Shown piece by piece: positions 12,301 to 24,254 of a stretch of DNA of 64,000 nt; within the stretch, counting starts at the first letter, position 1; each line of letters begins with the position of its first letter. The stretch covers positions 16,512,316 to 16,576,315 of the forward strand of contig NC_091098.1 of assembly GCF_024713975.1 (NCBI RefSeq), in the 5' to 3' direction. The notes under the pieces are model-generated. The model searched no databases. It had not been told where the DNA came from and was given only the letters and a program-made list of their open reading frames with translations. A program made the translations under genes and the position numbers. Origin of the DNA: Paralichthys olivaceus. Taxonomy: Eukaryota > Chordata > Actinopteri > Pleuronectiformes > Paralichthyidae.

Positions 12301-15255
12301 CACTCTGTGCCAACGTTGATTGTCTCTACTTTTTGTTCCTTTGTTAGCAAGAAAATGGCGAGTCGCCGAGGGAAGACCCTGATCCCACGCTGGCGTCCAA
12401 CGCGGCTCACAAGTTTGTCAGGTTAACAAGCAGAATTTTTCACTGTCCTTTTATGATTGGTCATTAGGATTGATCAAAGAAGGATTACATTTTTAAAGAT
12501 AAGACAAAGGTTATGGAGGTTTATGGAAACAGTGAAATAACAGCCAAAGGTCAAGTAAAACTGATAATACTTAATGTCTGTTCCTTAAATAATCAGTTGT
12601 ATAAAGTATATAGGAGACATATTCATTTAGATTTAGACGTCAAATCTCTAAATACTAAGTTAACATTTGCTGACGTTGTCAGTTGATCTTTCGGTTCATT
12701 GTGGTTTCTGTTGTTTCAGTTCTGTGTCCATCTCACTCGACAAGAGTCCCTCCATCAGTGGACACACAACTCCCATGAGCCCTTGCTCCCCAACTGCCCC
12801 CCGGTCACCTCAAGAACACTGGCCCTCGCCCTGTCAGAGCCCCTCGCCCTGTCAGAGCCCCTCACCCAGCGGAGCTCAGAGCCCCTCACCCAGCGGAGCT
12901 CAGAGCCCCTCACCCAGCGGAGCTCAGAGCCCCTCACCCAGCGGAGCTCAGAGCCCCGTTCAGAACGGACACACACAGGAGGTATTCTAGAAACATTCAT
13001 AAAGTGTGGGATGGCGTCATTTACAACATAACTACATCAGCTGCATGTTTTGCTTTTCAAATGATTGCAAAGTGCTGATGCAGCTGCTTGATAGTTCAAT
13101 AAAACAACAGCACCATCTAGTATTAAATTAGTTCAAGTCATATTCTTTGTGCCAATAGTAACTAGCTATTGGCTCATAGTTATAACCAGCAGTAGGCACT
13201 TCCTCATCAGTGTTTAAGGGTAGAGAAGAGACAAGACTTGATCCCACGAAGCAGTAAAGTTGAATTTTCTTTTGTTTTTACTCAGACAAACAAGAATGGC
13301 TCTTTCTCCAACGACAACTTTGATCAGACGACTAAACCTGCCTTTGTCAGACAGAGTTCCAGGACTATATCTTTCAGGGTAAACACAACAACCCACACAC
13401 GATGTGTTCTTAAGGCAACGCCAAACATTAACTTTTGCCAATTTGACTGTTAACACTGTTTAATCTTGCATCACCTGTATCAGTTCAGGATGATTTGCTT
13501 GTGCCTCTCAAGCATCGGGCTTATGCTAATAGCTGCAGCACACATGTTCCAGCTGTGACTGCTGACTGACTGCTTTGTTAACACCCTGACACTTCACAAG
13601 AGAAAGGTTACTGACATTTGGACGACTGGTCTGCTGACAAACTCTTTTTCTGTTACTCCTGGACCTCTGCAGATGATGAGAAAGAAGGAAGAAGAGAGTT
13701 CACCCCTGCAGAGGAGGTAAAGAAACATATTTGTCTTTAATTTGAGTTGCTTTTGATTGTCTTAAGTACAAATGTTTTCATTCTGTTTCAGTGCGAGTGT
13801 GAGGGTGGCCACCAAGAAGTTTGAATCAAACACAGTAAGATAAAATGGACTTTCTCCTTATGTAAATGACTGACTAACTGACTAACTAACTACATTAACA
13901 AATATATAAATAAATAAATACATTACTAAAGATGTTGTTGTTTGTATTGTACCTCATCCAGTCAACTTAGAAAAAGAATCTGCAAACAGTTGGGAATGAT
14001 TACAAGATCACTGGCTTATTGGCTTTAAAGTATGATTTATTAAATTGTGTCTTTCCAAAATTGTTTTGGTAAAAATATGGAACACATTGTGTTAGATTGG
14101 TGCATTTTATTGTTTAAAATATTATTTGTTGCACAGATATGATTTACCATTCATGTCGCTAACATTTTGTTTCCTTGGGTTTGGACCAGGACCAAAAAGA
14201 AGATGAAGATAAATCGTCTTTCATGAGAAAGTGAGTTTATTTTGTGTATTATTTTTTTAAGTCAGAGGACGTGAGCACAGCTGGATAAGTACACACGTGT
14301 GATCTGTTTTGTGCAGCTGTAGACAGAGGATTTCATCCAGATCCATCCAGGAGAAGATGGAGCGACTGGCCCAGGCTGCACAGGTCAGACTCTGAACCCA
14401 CAAAATATCACAACTCACAAGTTTGCATCAACTGTAAGTATTACAACACAGATGGCGTTTTCTCTGCTTCCTATTCGTGCATAGAAATCGGACATAACGC
14501 GATCTCCAGATGTGACGCAGAGGACCCTTTTCCTGCTGGAAGAGGTGTCCAGGAAGAGAGGTATCTTTGAGAAGGAGCAGCAGGAAGTGGCCCCCACCAG
14601 CCCTGGGGTCTCCAGACCGGTAGAGTTAACGCTCACTATTCTATGTTCAAAGCAAAGGAGGCATACTATTCAAAATTACATTACTAAAAATAAGATGAAT
14701 AACACACAAACTACTTCTAATACTGCTACTGCTACTACTTCTACAACTACTACTACTACTAATAATAATGATAACAATATTCTCATTTTTTCTCATCTCT
14801 GGTGATGCCAGGAGTTTCAGAGCATCACGTCAGGAATGTCACACCGTATCAACCGCTGGCTCAACAAGACCAATCAAACTGTGCCTTCACACAGTCCCAC
14901 TGTACGTTCACCTGTCCATTACAACTGTCATGTAAAGAGTTATGAAAGTACAAAGTGCAGCAGCTAGAGGGCAGTCGTAGGCTGTCAGTAAAATGTGTCT
15001 CAGTTTCAGAAGCAGGAAGTTTTTTTTGCTCCTGGTGTTTATTCTTGAACTATAAAGATGTTGTAAAAACAGGCCACTGTTTGTTTAACAGTTACTGAGC
15101 TGTCAGCTGTTAACTGCCTTTTATATTAAGCATTAATATATATATTTTCTATTTTCTACTTATAGGACTTGAGACACGTGGACATCACCAGTAAGAGGAG
15201 TCTGTTTGAGAATAGAGGGGAGGACAGGGACTTAAAAGTCCATTCAAAAAAGTGA
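9355..15255 (+). CDS. lad1: Ladinin-1 (complete, 13 coding exons, 479 aa)
   Basis: Ladinin-1 is a basement-membrane and actin-associated anchoring-filament protein of epithelia, related to LSP1. Coding exons: 9355-9392, 10029-10199, 10766-11057, 12348-12421, 12720-12981, 13286-13378, 13673-13716, 13792-13834, 14190-14230, 14317-14383, 14485-14619, 14812-14901, 15166-15255. All join in frame. The start MSLSRKNWSALSSLARQ then MEDEEE.ERERRRR is the ladinin-1 N-terminal signature. The middle is disordered and Ser/Pro/Glu-rich, including a repeat in exon 5. The C-terminal third has RSIQEKMERLAQAAQ, then VTQRTLFLLEEVSRKRGIFE (about residues 384-404), and an ending with DITSKRSLFE. It sits between tnni1 and tnnt2 as in other vertebrates. 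The paralogue lsp1 neighbours fast troponins, so context favours lad1. Human LAD1 is a little longer (517 aa). The disordered middle is the least certain part of the model. Confidence 0.88.
12823..12954 (+). repeat. lad1: In-frame coding tandem repeats in lad1 exon 5
   Basis: Two 18-bp units (12823-12858) encode SPCQSP-type repeats. They are followed by four identical 24-bp units (12859-12954), each encoding the octapeptide SPSGAQSP in circular register. Both unit lengths are multiples of three, so copy-number change keeps the frame. The units are nearly perfect at DNA level, which implies recent expansion. The protein region is predicted disordered and rich in possible proline-directed phosphorylation sites. 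Confidence 0.9.
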
Positions 15256-15645
15256 AGGATGCTCAATTATATTGTCCAACAGGTATGATTACTGTCCCAC
15301 AGAACACACAACAATATTATGAAAACAGTTGTAATATTAACTATGTGAAGGCTTAACTCCAGATTTGAAAAACTTATAATTTCTTTATTTCTGTGTCGTA
15401 TAGGACTGAGAAGATGGGGAGAAGAGGTGAAAAGAGGTGGAAGATAACTGAATGAATTCTTCAAGCTTTATATGTTGTTTTTTTCTTCACTAAAGTGCAT
15501 GTGAGGAAGACAGGAGAATTTGAAAAGTGAAGTGAGTTGCAGCTTTACAGGACTGACAAAAGAAGGAATCTGCTTTTAAAGTTAGGCTTCATGCTTTTTT
15601 AACGTTAACTTTTAAAGTAACACAATTGTCTTTTTTTGAACATTG

Positions 15646-15651
15646 AATAAA
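15646..15651 (+). terminator. lad1: Polyadenylation signal of lad1
   Basis: AATAAA occurs about 390 nt after the lad1 stop codon and is the first canonical signal downstream of it. Confidence 0.65.
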
Positions 15652-16038
15652 ATAGTAAGATATTTAACTGAGTCAGGAAAAAGAGTAAAAGAGGATGAGA
15701 AAAAGAAAAAGGGGCAGTGGTTTATTTGTTTTATTTGCTGTAACTTTCTGTAATTTTTCAAGCACTTTAAACAGGTGAAGGTCTTAAAGCCAATGAAACC
15801 AATGTTTATTGAATTACACTTTTAGGAATTTTTGTCTGATCTGCCAAAACATAATGTTCATTGTGTTCTTGTGTCCTTCAGGGCAGGATGGTGTCTAAGT
15901 AATAAAATGTTTTACTACATGTGGCTGCCATGCATTCATTTTCACTGCTCACATGACTTATCTCAAAGGAGGGAGGATGTAGATAAGAGTTGTGAGTCTG
16001 TGCTTTGTCAGTGGCAGGGTGCCACACACATAGGCGAG

Positions 16039-16355
16039 GGAATGTGTGAGCGCCTCAGTGTGTGTTTGTGTGTGTGGATCATTGTCTGTGAGCAACTGCA
16101 GACTTATCTGAGTATTTTGGCCGCGCTGACACCCGCACTCGGTCACACAGCGGCCTTTTTCGGGAATGGTGATAATGGAGAGTACATGCTATCTAAAAAG
16201 TTTATTAATAACACATCAAGGGGTCCCATAGCCTCTCCCCCCCCCCCACCCCAACGCAGTAAGTCCCTTTGCCCTCTGAGGCTCAACCTCACCGAGAGAG
16301 CGAGGACCTCTGCTGCAGATCAGATCTCTTTCTCCATCACTCCATCTGATCTGAG
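16039..16355 (+). promoter_or_regulatory. tnnt2: tnnt2 promoter region with two MCAT-like motifs, and non-coding exon 1
   Basis: GGAATG, the core of the MCAT element bound by TEAD proteins, occurs at 16039-16044 and 16163-16168 upstream of tnnt2. An A/T-rich TATA-like word (CTAAAAAG) is near 16190. The non-coding first exon ends at 16355 with donor GTAAGT, and the exon carrying the ATG begins after the acceptor at 16430. MCAT dependence of cardiac troponin T promoters is established in birds and mammals. Its use here is inferred from motif and position only; a 6-bp motif can occur by chance. Confidence 0.5.
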
Positions 16356-16462
16356 GTAAGTGTCAGCAGTTGAATGTTGAAAGGGAACAGGATTTCCAGG
16401 GGAACTTACTGAGTCTGTTTAAACGCTCAGACTCACTGCTGCACACCTGAAAGCTCACTGAC

Positions 16463-17989
16463 ATGTCGGACACAGAGGAAGTTGTGGAGGAGTATGAGGA
16501 GTAAGTTCATTTTCATCTTCTACACTTAAAATAAATACACTGAATATATGTTCAAACACACCCATCTATCTGTCGTAGTGAAAGCTGCATGTTATGGTGA
16601 TGTGAGAATAGATATGTTTTGCATATTGCTTCCTGGATCTGATTATTGATGTGTGTGTGTGTGTTTGCATTTCACAGGGAGGTGGAAGGTAAGAACTCCA
16701 ATCATGACTCACTGGCATCATCACATATCTGAGTGTTATAATTTAATGTTTAAACTGAATAATCCAGAGTTTATTATTGGAAGATGCTACTAATATACCA
16801 CAAACAGCAGTAAAAGGAATATAACAGCACTTTCTCAGTTGTATCTCCCATAAGTGAAAATGTCCTGTTGTATATACAATGTGATTGAGCATTGTACACC
16901 AATGCATAATTAGCAGGTTGTTATAATGTTTTTAAAGTGTGTATATAACTTATTGAGTCAAAGATTCCTGTCACTAGATATTTTGGGGGAAAATCCACAG
17001 GATGTAAGAGTTATTTGTTTATGGTCCTTATGATGATGTCACCTTCTTGTTCTTGTTTTTCTTGCAATTATCGGCATTAGTGGTGTTATAGCGTGTGAGT
17101 GTGCGTGTGTGTGTGCGTGTAACCAGGTTCTATTACAAACCAGCTACAGTTTGCATTTCTCATTATGTGATTATATGTGTTGATTCCTCCTTTGTGTATT
17201 TCTCTGTCTGCGTGATTCAGAAGAGGAGGCAGCTGAAGGTTAGTTGTTAACTCTTCAGGGAAAATTGAACACTGACATTAATAAACAAACTATGAATTTT
17301 TTAGTCATAGATCAGTCACACCAAATGACATGAGACATTGTTCTGTCTCTCACTCTGTTGGTGGTTAAACCGCAACAACTTGGCTGATATCTACTCTGAG
17401 AATGAGTCAATCTATGATCCACTAAGCTTTGGAAGATGTGTTTTTTTCTTTCATTGTGTTTGTGTGTATGACTGTTGCTGGCTGCTTTGCTGGCTGCACT
17501 AACCACACCTGTGCTTTGCTCAGCAGAGGAGCAGGAGGTAGAGGAGGAGGAGGTGGTGGAGCAGGAGGAGGAGCAGGAGGAGTGGCAGGAGGAGGAGGAG
17601 GAGGAAGGTACCGGCTAGCTTTACGCTGAAAAATCTATTTTTTGGAGATACTCCATAGACAGTAAATGTCCAGCTGATTTTGGTGAAATTAAGACATGAC
17701 CACAAGGGCAAAGAGTTGCTTTTTCCATTCTATTAGGAATCATTTATTGTGATGACACACATGCACAGTAACTGCTCAGAGTAATGAATTTAAATTAAAA
17801 TATATATTAGAGTATTCTGGGTTCTAATATCTCAGGATCCAAACAACTATAAATGAGATCTAATACTTGAGCTCAAAATATGGACTTATATGTACAGAGA
17901 ACTAAAATATTGAATAATATTAGATTAAATACAATCTGAAGAATAAACAAATGTACAGAAATGGCAAGATAGTATTTATTATTATTATT

Positions 17990-18021
<32 letters not shown>

Positions 18022-18308
18022 ATGTGTATGTATTTACTTATTTGGGCATGTAACTATGCATTTCTGTATTTATGATAAATAGCATGTCCACAAAGCCTCT
18101 TTATGCTGACAGTAATGCAGATATTTCAAAAAGTATCACTTGATGCTGACATATATACTGTATAGTGTATATAGTATATATAGATCTTTCCAGCTTTGCT
18201 TTCCTTCTCTCTTTTTGCCAAACATTGACCCAACTGTTCAAGGACTTATGGATAAACAGTTGCTTGAGAGAGTTTTGTGTCAACCCCCCCCCCCCCCCCC
18301 CCCCCCCC

Positions 18309-18353
<45 letters not shown>

Positions 18354-19844
18354 ACCACTCCACAAGCATTTGAGTGCTTCTTATCTGCTTTAAATACCAG
18401 GGGAGGGTAGCTCATTCTGACCTATCTCACTGCAAGGCTTTCCATGGGGTTTGGACACTTATTCTAATCTGGGACACTGAGTCCATCCATCAGCCAAACC
18501 AACCTCTTCAGAAACTGTAAATAAACTCCTGCAACAGCAGGAATGAGGGGAAAGAGAGAAACATTCACGGTTTAGCGGCTGTTTTTTCATATTCCTCACA
18601 TTCCTTTTATAATGAACCTGAAGGTAATGAGTCAATTGCACACTGTGTGACTAAAAAGATTTTCTACAGAAGAAAAAACAACTCTTGATACAACTTCTCC
18701 CTCTGCCAGAGGCCATGCAGGAAGTCGACAAACCTGCTGCAGAAGAGGAGGAGGAGGCGGAGGAGGAGGCTGCTGAAGAACAAGGTGAGGGGTTTGGAAA
18801 TGGAAAACACTGCCAGGTCGTGTTTTTTAAAGCAGACATCCAGTCAGTGGCCTTATTGTGTCAGTGTTTACTCAGTGAGACAGTTTTCAAGTGATGTGGG
18901 TTCGCAGACAGCAGAGTGACAATGATTAATTTTACCCATCAGATGAGTATCTGCTCACTCAGTCACACATCACTTTGGTATGTGACAGTCTGCAGCAACT
19001 TGATAATCTCTGACATGTTTTCTTCATCTCTCCGAGTCTGTCTGAGTCATACCAGACATAGCCACTGGGTCAGAGTGATCCTCTTATTGCTCCTCAACAC
19101 TCGTACACATAAGTTAGAATCTGCTGTCACAATAAATCCGCCACGTTTAGACATTAAGTTACCTTGACACTTTGCGGACACATTTGGGTCGTCAGGTAAT
19201 GAATCAAACAGAATATGCGCAGTGTCTGCTCAGGCCACACAGCCGCTAGCCATCTAGTCGAGTACAAAGCCTGCAGCTATTGTCAAATTTGGACTAATGC
19301 TTTTGTTGTTTGTTGACTGTCATTCAGAGGTCACAGATGCCACACCCAGACATGCTTCTCTAGACAGCCTCTCTTATGTCTCTGGAGTGCTATTTATGAT
19401 ATGTGACTGTCTACTCATGCACTCTGATACATAATTTTCTCTGCGCCAAAAGACTCACAAACACTTCTCTTGTTTTGGTTTCAGATGAGGACGGGGAAGC
19501 AGAAGACGGAGAAGGTAACTATGTTGTTTTAAACTGTACCAAAATGAATGGTGGTATTTACTTCAGGTTTGCAACAAACATTCACTAGGACGAAAGGATC
19601 ACATGGGTACAAAGTCCAAAGTCACTGTGACCTCACATAATTGGGACCTCCCTTAATTCATAAATTTGTTTGTGATTACATTTCATACAAAACTCAAAAT
19701 GCTCAGTAAAAACACTTCTCTGACCATTATTTAACGCCATAACTCAGGAACTGAAACTTGGAAGTAACCTGGAGGATTATGAGCAGATCAACTTCCAACT
19801 AAATTACATTTCTGGCTGTTAGGCCCGTGCACTGAGTGGTGTGT

Positions 19845-19887
<43 letters not shown>

Positions 19888-19999
19888 TGTGTGTGCGTGT
19901 GGTCTGGAAAAGCTCATCTCTGTCTTCTCTTCTCAATTTTTGTCTCTTCAGAAGAAGAAACCAAACCAAAATTCAAGTGAGTAACACTCAGTGATGTGG

Positions 20000-20039
<40 letters not shown>

Positions 20040-23000
20040 GTTTGTACAGCTATCTTAACTATCTTATCGGCATAATGCATTCCCCAGCCCCTTACCCTAA
20101 CCATCCAAACTAAATGCCTAACCCTAACCCTTAACCTAAACTTAATTCTAACCCTAACCCCAAAACCTATTCTTGACCCCCAAACAGTGCATTAAATGGG
20201 GGGTCACAAAGTGACGATTGGCTCAAATGTTCTCACTCCATTGGTTAAAGGCTAAAACTGGTCCTCAGAAAGATAGCTGTACAAACACACACTCTTCATA
20301 TATCATATTTCTTCAAAGGTTCTTCAGGTAATCCAGTGATAATTATATTAATAACTATCATGCAGATATGACGGTGGTATCAATCTTCTTATCTACCATT
20401 TAACCCTCGACTGACTGACAACTATAAATTCAACCCCCCTGTCAATGTAACCCTGGCCTTAGGATGAACCCCTGCAAATTAATATATAACTTTTCCATTA
20501 TGAGTCCTCAGTGTTTGGAAATGCCATTAGAATATAAATGGGTTATACTCATACATTTGCAAATAAATAAAGATAAATTGATAATAAATCAATAAATATG
20601 TGGGATGTTAAAACCTAAGATTGCTTATAATCATCACCATTTAATAGTAACATCTATACAAGCAAAGTGTCGAACAACATATAGACATAAAAAAATGCTT
20701 CTGGGCATTTGCTACATGTACAGACAAAGACGTGCACGCTAACGCTAAAGGGATGTTTGTTTTGCATATTGCATATTTGCTGATGCTGCTGCTTTATTTT
20801 TTCCTCATTTGATGTCGCATTGACATTGTCTTTTTAAATTGCTTTTCAAGCCAGTTTCTTTCTTACTTACTCTTCGTTACTTTTACTTATTTGTCACTCT
20901 CTATCTTGTTCCCTCATCTCCAGGCCTTTCATGATGCCAAACCTCATCCCTCCTAAGATCCCAGATGGGGAGAAAGTGGATTTCGACGTGAGTGACTGGG
21001 AATCAACACAGTCAATCATACAGAACAAAATTTGCGTATAAGTTTCTGTCTCAAGGTATATTATGTAACATCAGTCCATACCAGGCTGGGGTAGATCTGT
21101 CTAATGGCCTTCTTTATATTATCTGATGTACTTTTTTACTGAATCAGACCGATAGGAAATACAGTATCCTGTCTTTTTGAAATGTAGAAAACAATGAAAT
21201 AAAGGCCCAAATCTCTTTTTCTGAAGGATATACATCGTAAAAGGATGGAAAAGGACCTGATGGAGCTTCAAACTTTGATCGAGGTTCACTTTGAGAGCAG
21301 AAAGAAGGAGGAAGATGAGCTCATTCATCTCAAGGAGAGGATTGTGAGTGCCCTGTGCTCTAATCGATCTCCTGCAAACTGATTCACATATACATAAAGC
21401 TAAATCTCTGTTTCAACATGGTGTGTAGGAAAAGCGCCGCTCTGAGAGAGCAGAGCAGCATAGAATCCGCAGCGAGCGAGAGAAAGAGCGACAGAAGCGT
21501 CTTGAGGTACAGTCCTGTTCCAGCTGCTTTAATATAAAACTACAGCTGCCTGGGTTTATTTATTCTCTCTCAATCCATGTTTTCCAGGATGAGAGAACTC
21601 GTAAAGAGGAGGAGGAGGCCAAGAAGAGAGCAGAGGACGATGCCAAGAAGAAGAAAACCCTCACCAGCCTCCACTTTGGAGGGTACATGCAGAAGTTGGT
21701 GAGCAAATGGGTGATTTATTGTGGCATTTCCAAGAAGTTAAAGTAGTAAATGTGAGGAATGTAGACTAGAGCCTTGAATTATTTCACTTTCCCACAGACA
21801 GAGAAACGGAGCGGCAAGAGGCAAACTGAGAGAGAGAAGAAGAAGAAGATCCTAAGTGACAGGCGCAAATCTCTAGACATCGAGAACTTCAGCCAGGATA
21901 AACTCAAGTATGAGCAGAATATGTGGATTTCGTTATGTTTGTATGGGACAGTCTTTATGATACACAACAGGAAATGGAAATGATAATAAATGACAACTCA
22001 TTTGTCTCTGTCTCACAGGGACAAGGCCAATGAGCTGTGGGAGTGGATGTATCAGCTGGAGGGAGAGAAGTTCGACCTGCAGTATCAGTTAGGCAGTCAG
22101 AAATATGAGGTGTGTGTATGCAGAGGTTTTACAACACACATCCTTGATGTATTAATGTCTTAATGTAGCATCATTACGGTGACATTGGTGTGTTGTCTTT
22201 GTTCCAGATTAACGTGCTGAGGAACCGTGTCAGCGATCATCAGAAAATGTGAGAATGAACTCCAAATCATTTCACGCCACTCTCACATATTGTTTACCAA
22301 ACTTCCTGTCCCTTGAAAGGAATTTAACTGTCCTGGAGGGGAATTCTCTCCTGAACCAGAATGTTGTGAGCATGACCTATATTTCTGTAGAACTCCTGTG
22401 TCATCCACTAGCTGCATTCCCTTTTAGCCATTTAGCCCTAAATACCAGAAACTCCATTACCACCTTTCAAGTCAAACAGCCTCAGAGAAAAAGAGAAAAC
22501 CCAGTTTGTTAACTTCCTTCATTGGTGTTTGCATAACCTAACGTTTTTAAAAGAATCCCCTGATTATTGAATTGTGTGTTTTTTTCAGGTTAGAGTTGAC
22601 ACAAAGATGGTGAATATTTTGTGAAGTTTGTACCTTGCTCTGAATCCTGACTGACAATTTTTGCAAAAACGCCATTTAGTGTTCAAACACAGGGTTACTC
22701 AATGTTTTAAATCACGATGAAAAGGTAAGTGAGTTCCATAGAGTTACAACATTTAAGTTGTAAAGAAGCTTAAACTTTGTGAGTCATTTTTCATCCAAAT
22801 GGTTGTGTAAAACAAAGACAATCGAGCGCACTGTAAAAATCCATAACACAACCATATACTCACAACACACCTAAAAACTTAACACAACCAAATATTCAAC
22901 ACAACCAAATATTCACAACCAAATACAGCACAAGCAAATACACAAATACTCACAATACAACTAAAGTGTTTCCAGGGAACACTCAAAAGTGATGAAGACA

Positions 23001-23413
23001 GATGGGCTACTATTTAGCTTACATGATGTCCTCCTCTTTCTCAGTTAATTAAAGTGTTAGACTACTTACTTAAATTGTCAGGCTCATTATACACATTAAC
23101 AGCATTTAAATGCAAAATATTTTATTTGTCTTTCAAAGCTCATCAAACCCCTGGAGGCATTTTTTAACACTGATTGGACTAGCTGGGCGCGGCAGGCAGG
23201 CGGTGCAGCTGGCACACCCAGACATGCTATAGGAGCATTTTGATGCGTCACTCGCTGTGTCGTGGGACTTGTGAAATTTGGAATGGATGATTGAGGATTC
23301 TGCTAAATGTTTTAATTCATGTGAACAAACAAGTTTGGCCTGATCTCTTCCTCATCTTCGTCGTCTTTGTTTTCAACAGATCAAAGAGGACCAAGAGAGG
23401 ACTTAGGAAATAA
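16463..23413 (+). CDS. tnnt2: Troponin T, cardiac type (complete, 15 coding exons, 308 aa)
   Basis: Troponin T anchors the troponin complex to tropomyosin on the thin filament. Coding exons: 16463-16500, 16678-16688, 17221-17238, 17524-17607, 18710-18784, 19485-19514, 19952-19976, 20924-20987, 21227-21343, 21429-21506, 21588-21698, 21798-21907, 22019-22109, 22208-22248, 23380-23413. Residues 1 to about 92 form the acidic hypervariable region, spread over many short exons suited to alternative splicing. Then come [20 protein letters not shown], the tropomyosin-binding helix [20 protein letters not shown], and HFGGYMQK. The C-terminal I-T-arm coiled coil includes [19 protein letters not shown] and INVLRNRV, and the end is [10 protein letters not shown]. 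The short basic tail is split across exons 15 and 16 as in TNNT2. Position between lad1 and pkp1 supports tnnt2 over tnnt1 or tnnt3. Reading through the exon 15 donor would stop at once (TGA). Confidence 0.93.
16678..16688 (+). other. tnnt2: 11-nt coding microexon of tnnt2
   Basis: The exon GGAGGTGGAAG lies between acceptor TTTCACAG and donor GTAAGA. It takes the frame from phase 2 to phase 1 and continues the acidic N terminus. The downstream exons at 17221, 17524, 18710 and 19485 all start and end in phase 1, so they can be skipped singly without frame loss; this microexon cannot. That fits a constitutive adaptor upstream of a cassette cluster. Confidence 0.8.
17518..17607 (+). other. tnnt2: tnnt2 Glu-rich cassette exon with tandem (NAGNAG) acceptor
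   Basis: The intron ends CTCAGCAG, offering two acceptors three bases apart (after 17523 or after 17526). Using the first includes one extra alanine codon; using the second removes it. The exon is almost entirely GAG/GAA/CAG codons with one Trp, and is low-complexity (GGA)n DNA prone to slippage. It starts and ends in phase 1. Confidence 0.7.
18281..18356 (+). repeat. Poly-C plus CA microsatellite in a tnnt2 intron
   Basis: A run of about 26 C residues (18283-18308) is followed by a (CA)n tract to about 18353. It lies in the intron between the two Glu-rich exons of tnnt2. Confidence 0.9.
20041..20285. mobile_element. Short inverted-repeat element with CTAACCC-rich interior, in a tnnt2 intron
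   Basis: A perfect 16-bp terminal inverted repeat is present: TTTGTACAGCTATCTT at 20041-20056 and its complement at 20270-20285. The interior is 213 bp and contains CCTAACCCTAACCC-like words and a TGGGGGGTCACAAAGTGA stretch. A CA tract abuts the left end. There is no coding capacity, so this is a MITE-like non-autonomous element. A related interior without recognisable ends is at about 62957-63090. Confidence 0.75.
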
Positions 23414-23589
23414 ATGCTGACATGAGGAGTGAGCAGTGAATCCACGAGCCGTTATTGTACCAGCTCAAAAAGAATCCTGGCTTTCGTGCCACACCCAGTC
23501 CCACCTGTCTCCCTAATAATACCAGTTCCCATTGTAGACACTCCACACCACTATTTTCTCATCCTGTGAATTAGATGTTTAATGGTGTA

Positions 23590-23595
23590 AATAAA
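23590..23595 (+). terminator. tnnt2: Polyadenylation signal of tnnt2
   Basis: AATAAA lies about 180 nt after the tnnt2 stop codon, followed by a TTTTTTGTGCAGGTGTATATG stretch that could serve as the downstream GU-rich element. Confidence 0.75.
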
Positions 23596-23651
23596 ACCAT
23601 TTCAGTCACTTGCTTCCTCCTGTTTCAGACCTTTTTTGTGCAGGTGTATAT

Positions 23652-23730
23652 GTTTGTATGTAAAGTGCCTTGAGATAATATATATTATGATTTGGCGCTA
23701 TACAAATAAAAAATTAAATTAAATTATTTC
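23652..23730 (+). mobile_element. 3' tail of a fish SINE/LINE (L2-type tail)
   Basis: The stretch carries TGTAAAGTGCCTTGAGATAA then GGCGCTATACAAATAAA and an A/T simple tail. This is the common 3' end shared by teleost LINEs and their SINE partners. Only the tail is present. Confidence 0.7.
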
Positions 23731-24254
23731 AGGAATTCAAAAGAAAGTTGAGTTTAAGAAATCCTTAAGAAATGAACAGTATCTTCCATCATGGCTGAAG
23801 TTGTGTAAATGCCAATGATGCACATATATCACACAAACATTTCTCCATCAATCTTTCCAGAGGCGAGTGAACCTCAGCATGACCATGTGTAGATAGGCGA
23901 TGAGAGCAGAAACCCCGTAGCGTCAGTTTCAGTATAATGTGCAGCTGTCAACCGAGGCACGTCCCCTTTATTATCTGTTCAGTTCAAAGACTATTGCTGC
24001 TGCTTAAACTCATAATTTTCAAGTTTATTGCTGAATATTTCAATACTTAATTTGTGTAGAGTGAATCAAAGTGTATGTGCACCAGTGTGTGGGTGATACA
24101 GTCATGTATTATATTCCAACCATCCTCTGGCTCTAGTTTATGCAGGAAAAGAGAATACCGGACCAAAGAAACAACGGCCTAGGATTTATACATTTTTAAT
24201 GGGTAAGTTAATGACAAAGCTACATGATACAACAAGGCACAAGGTATTCGACTG

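Noticed and set aside
20083-20165. CCTAACCC-rich stretch resembling telomere repeat
   Set aside because: The units are irregular and lie inside an inverted-repeat element within an intron. Not an interstitial telomere array.
22249-22512. Frame of 87 codons starting at the donor of tnnt2 exon 15
   Set aside because: It is intronic. Splicing 22248 to 23380 restores the known troponin T C terminus, while read-through gives an immediate stop in the coding frame.
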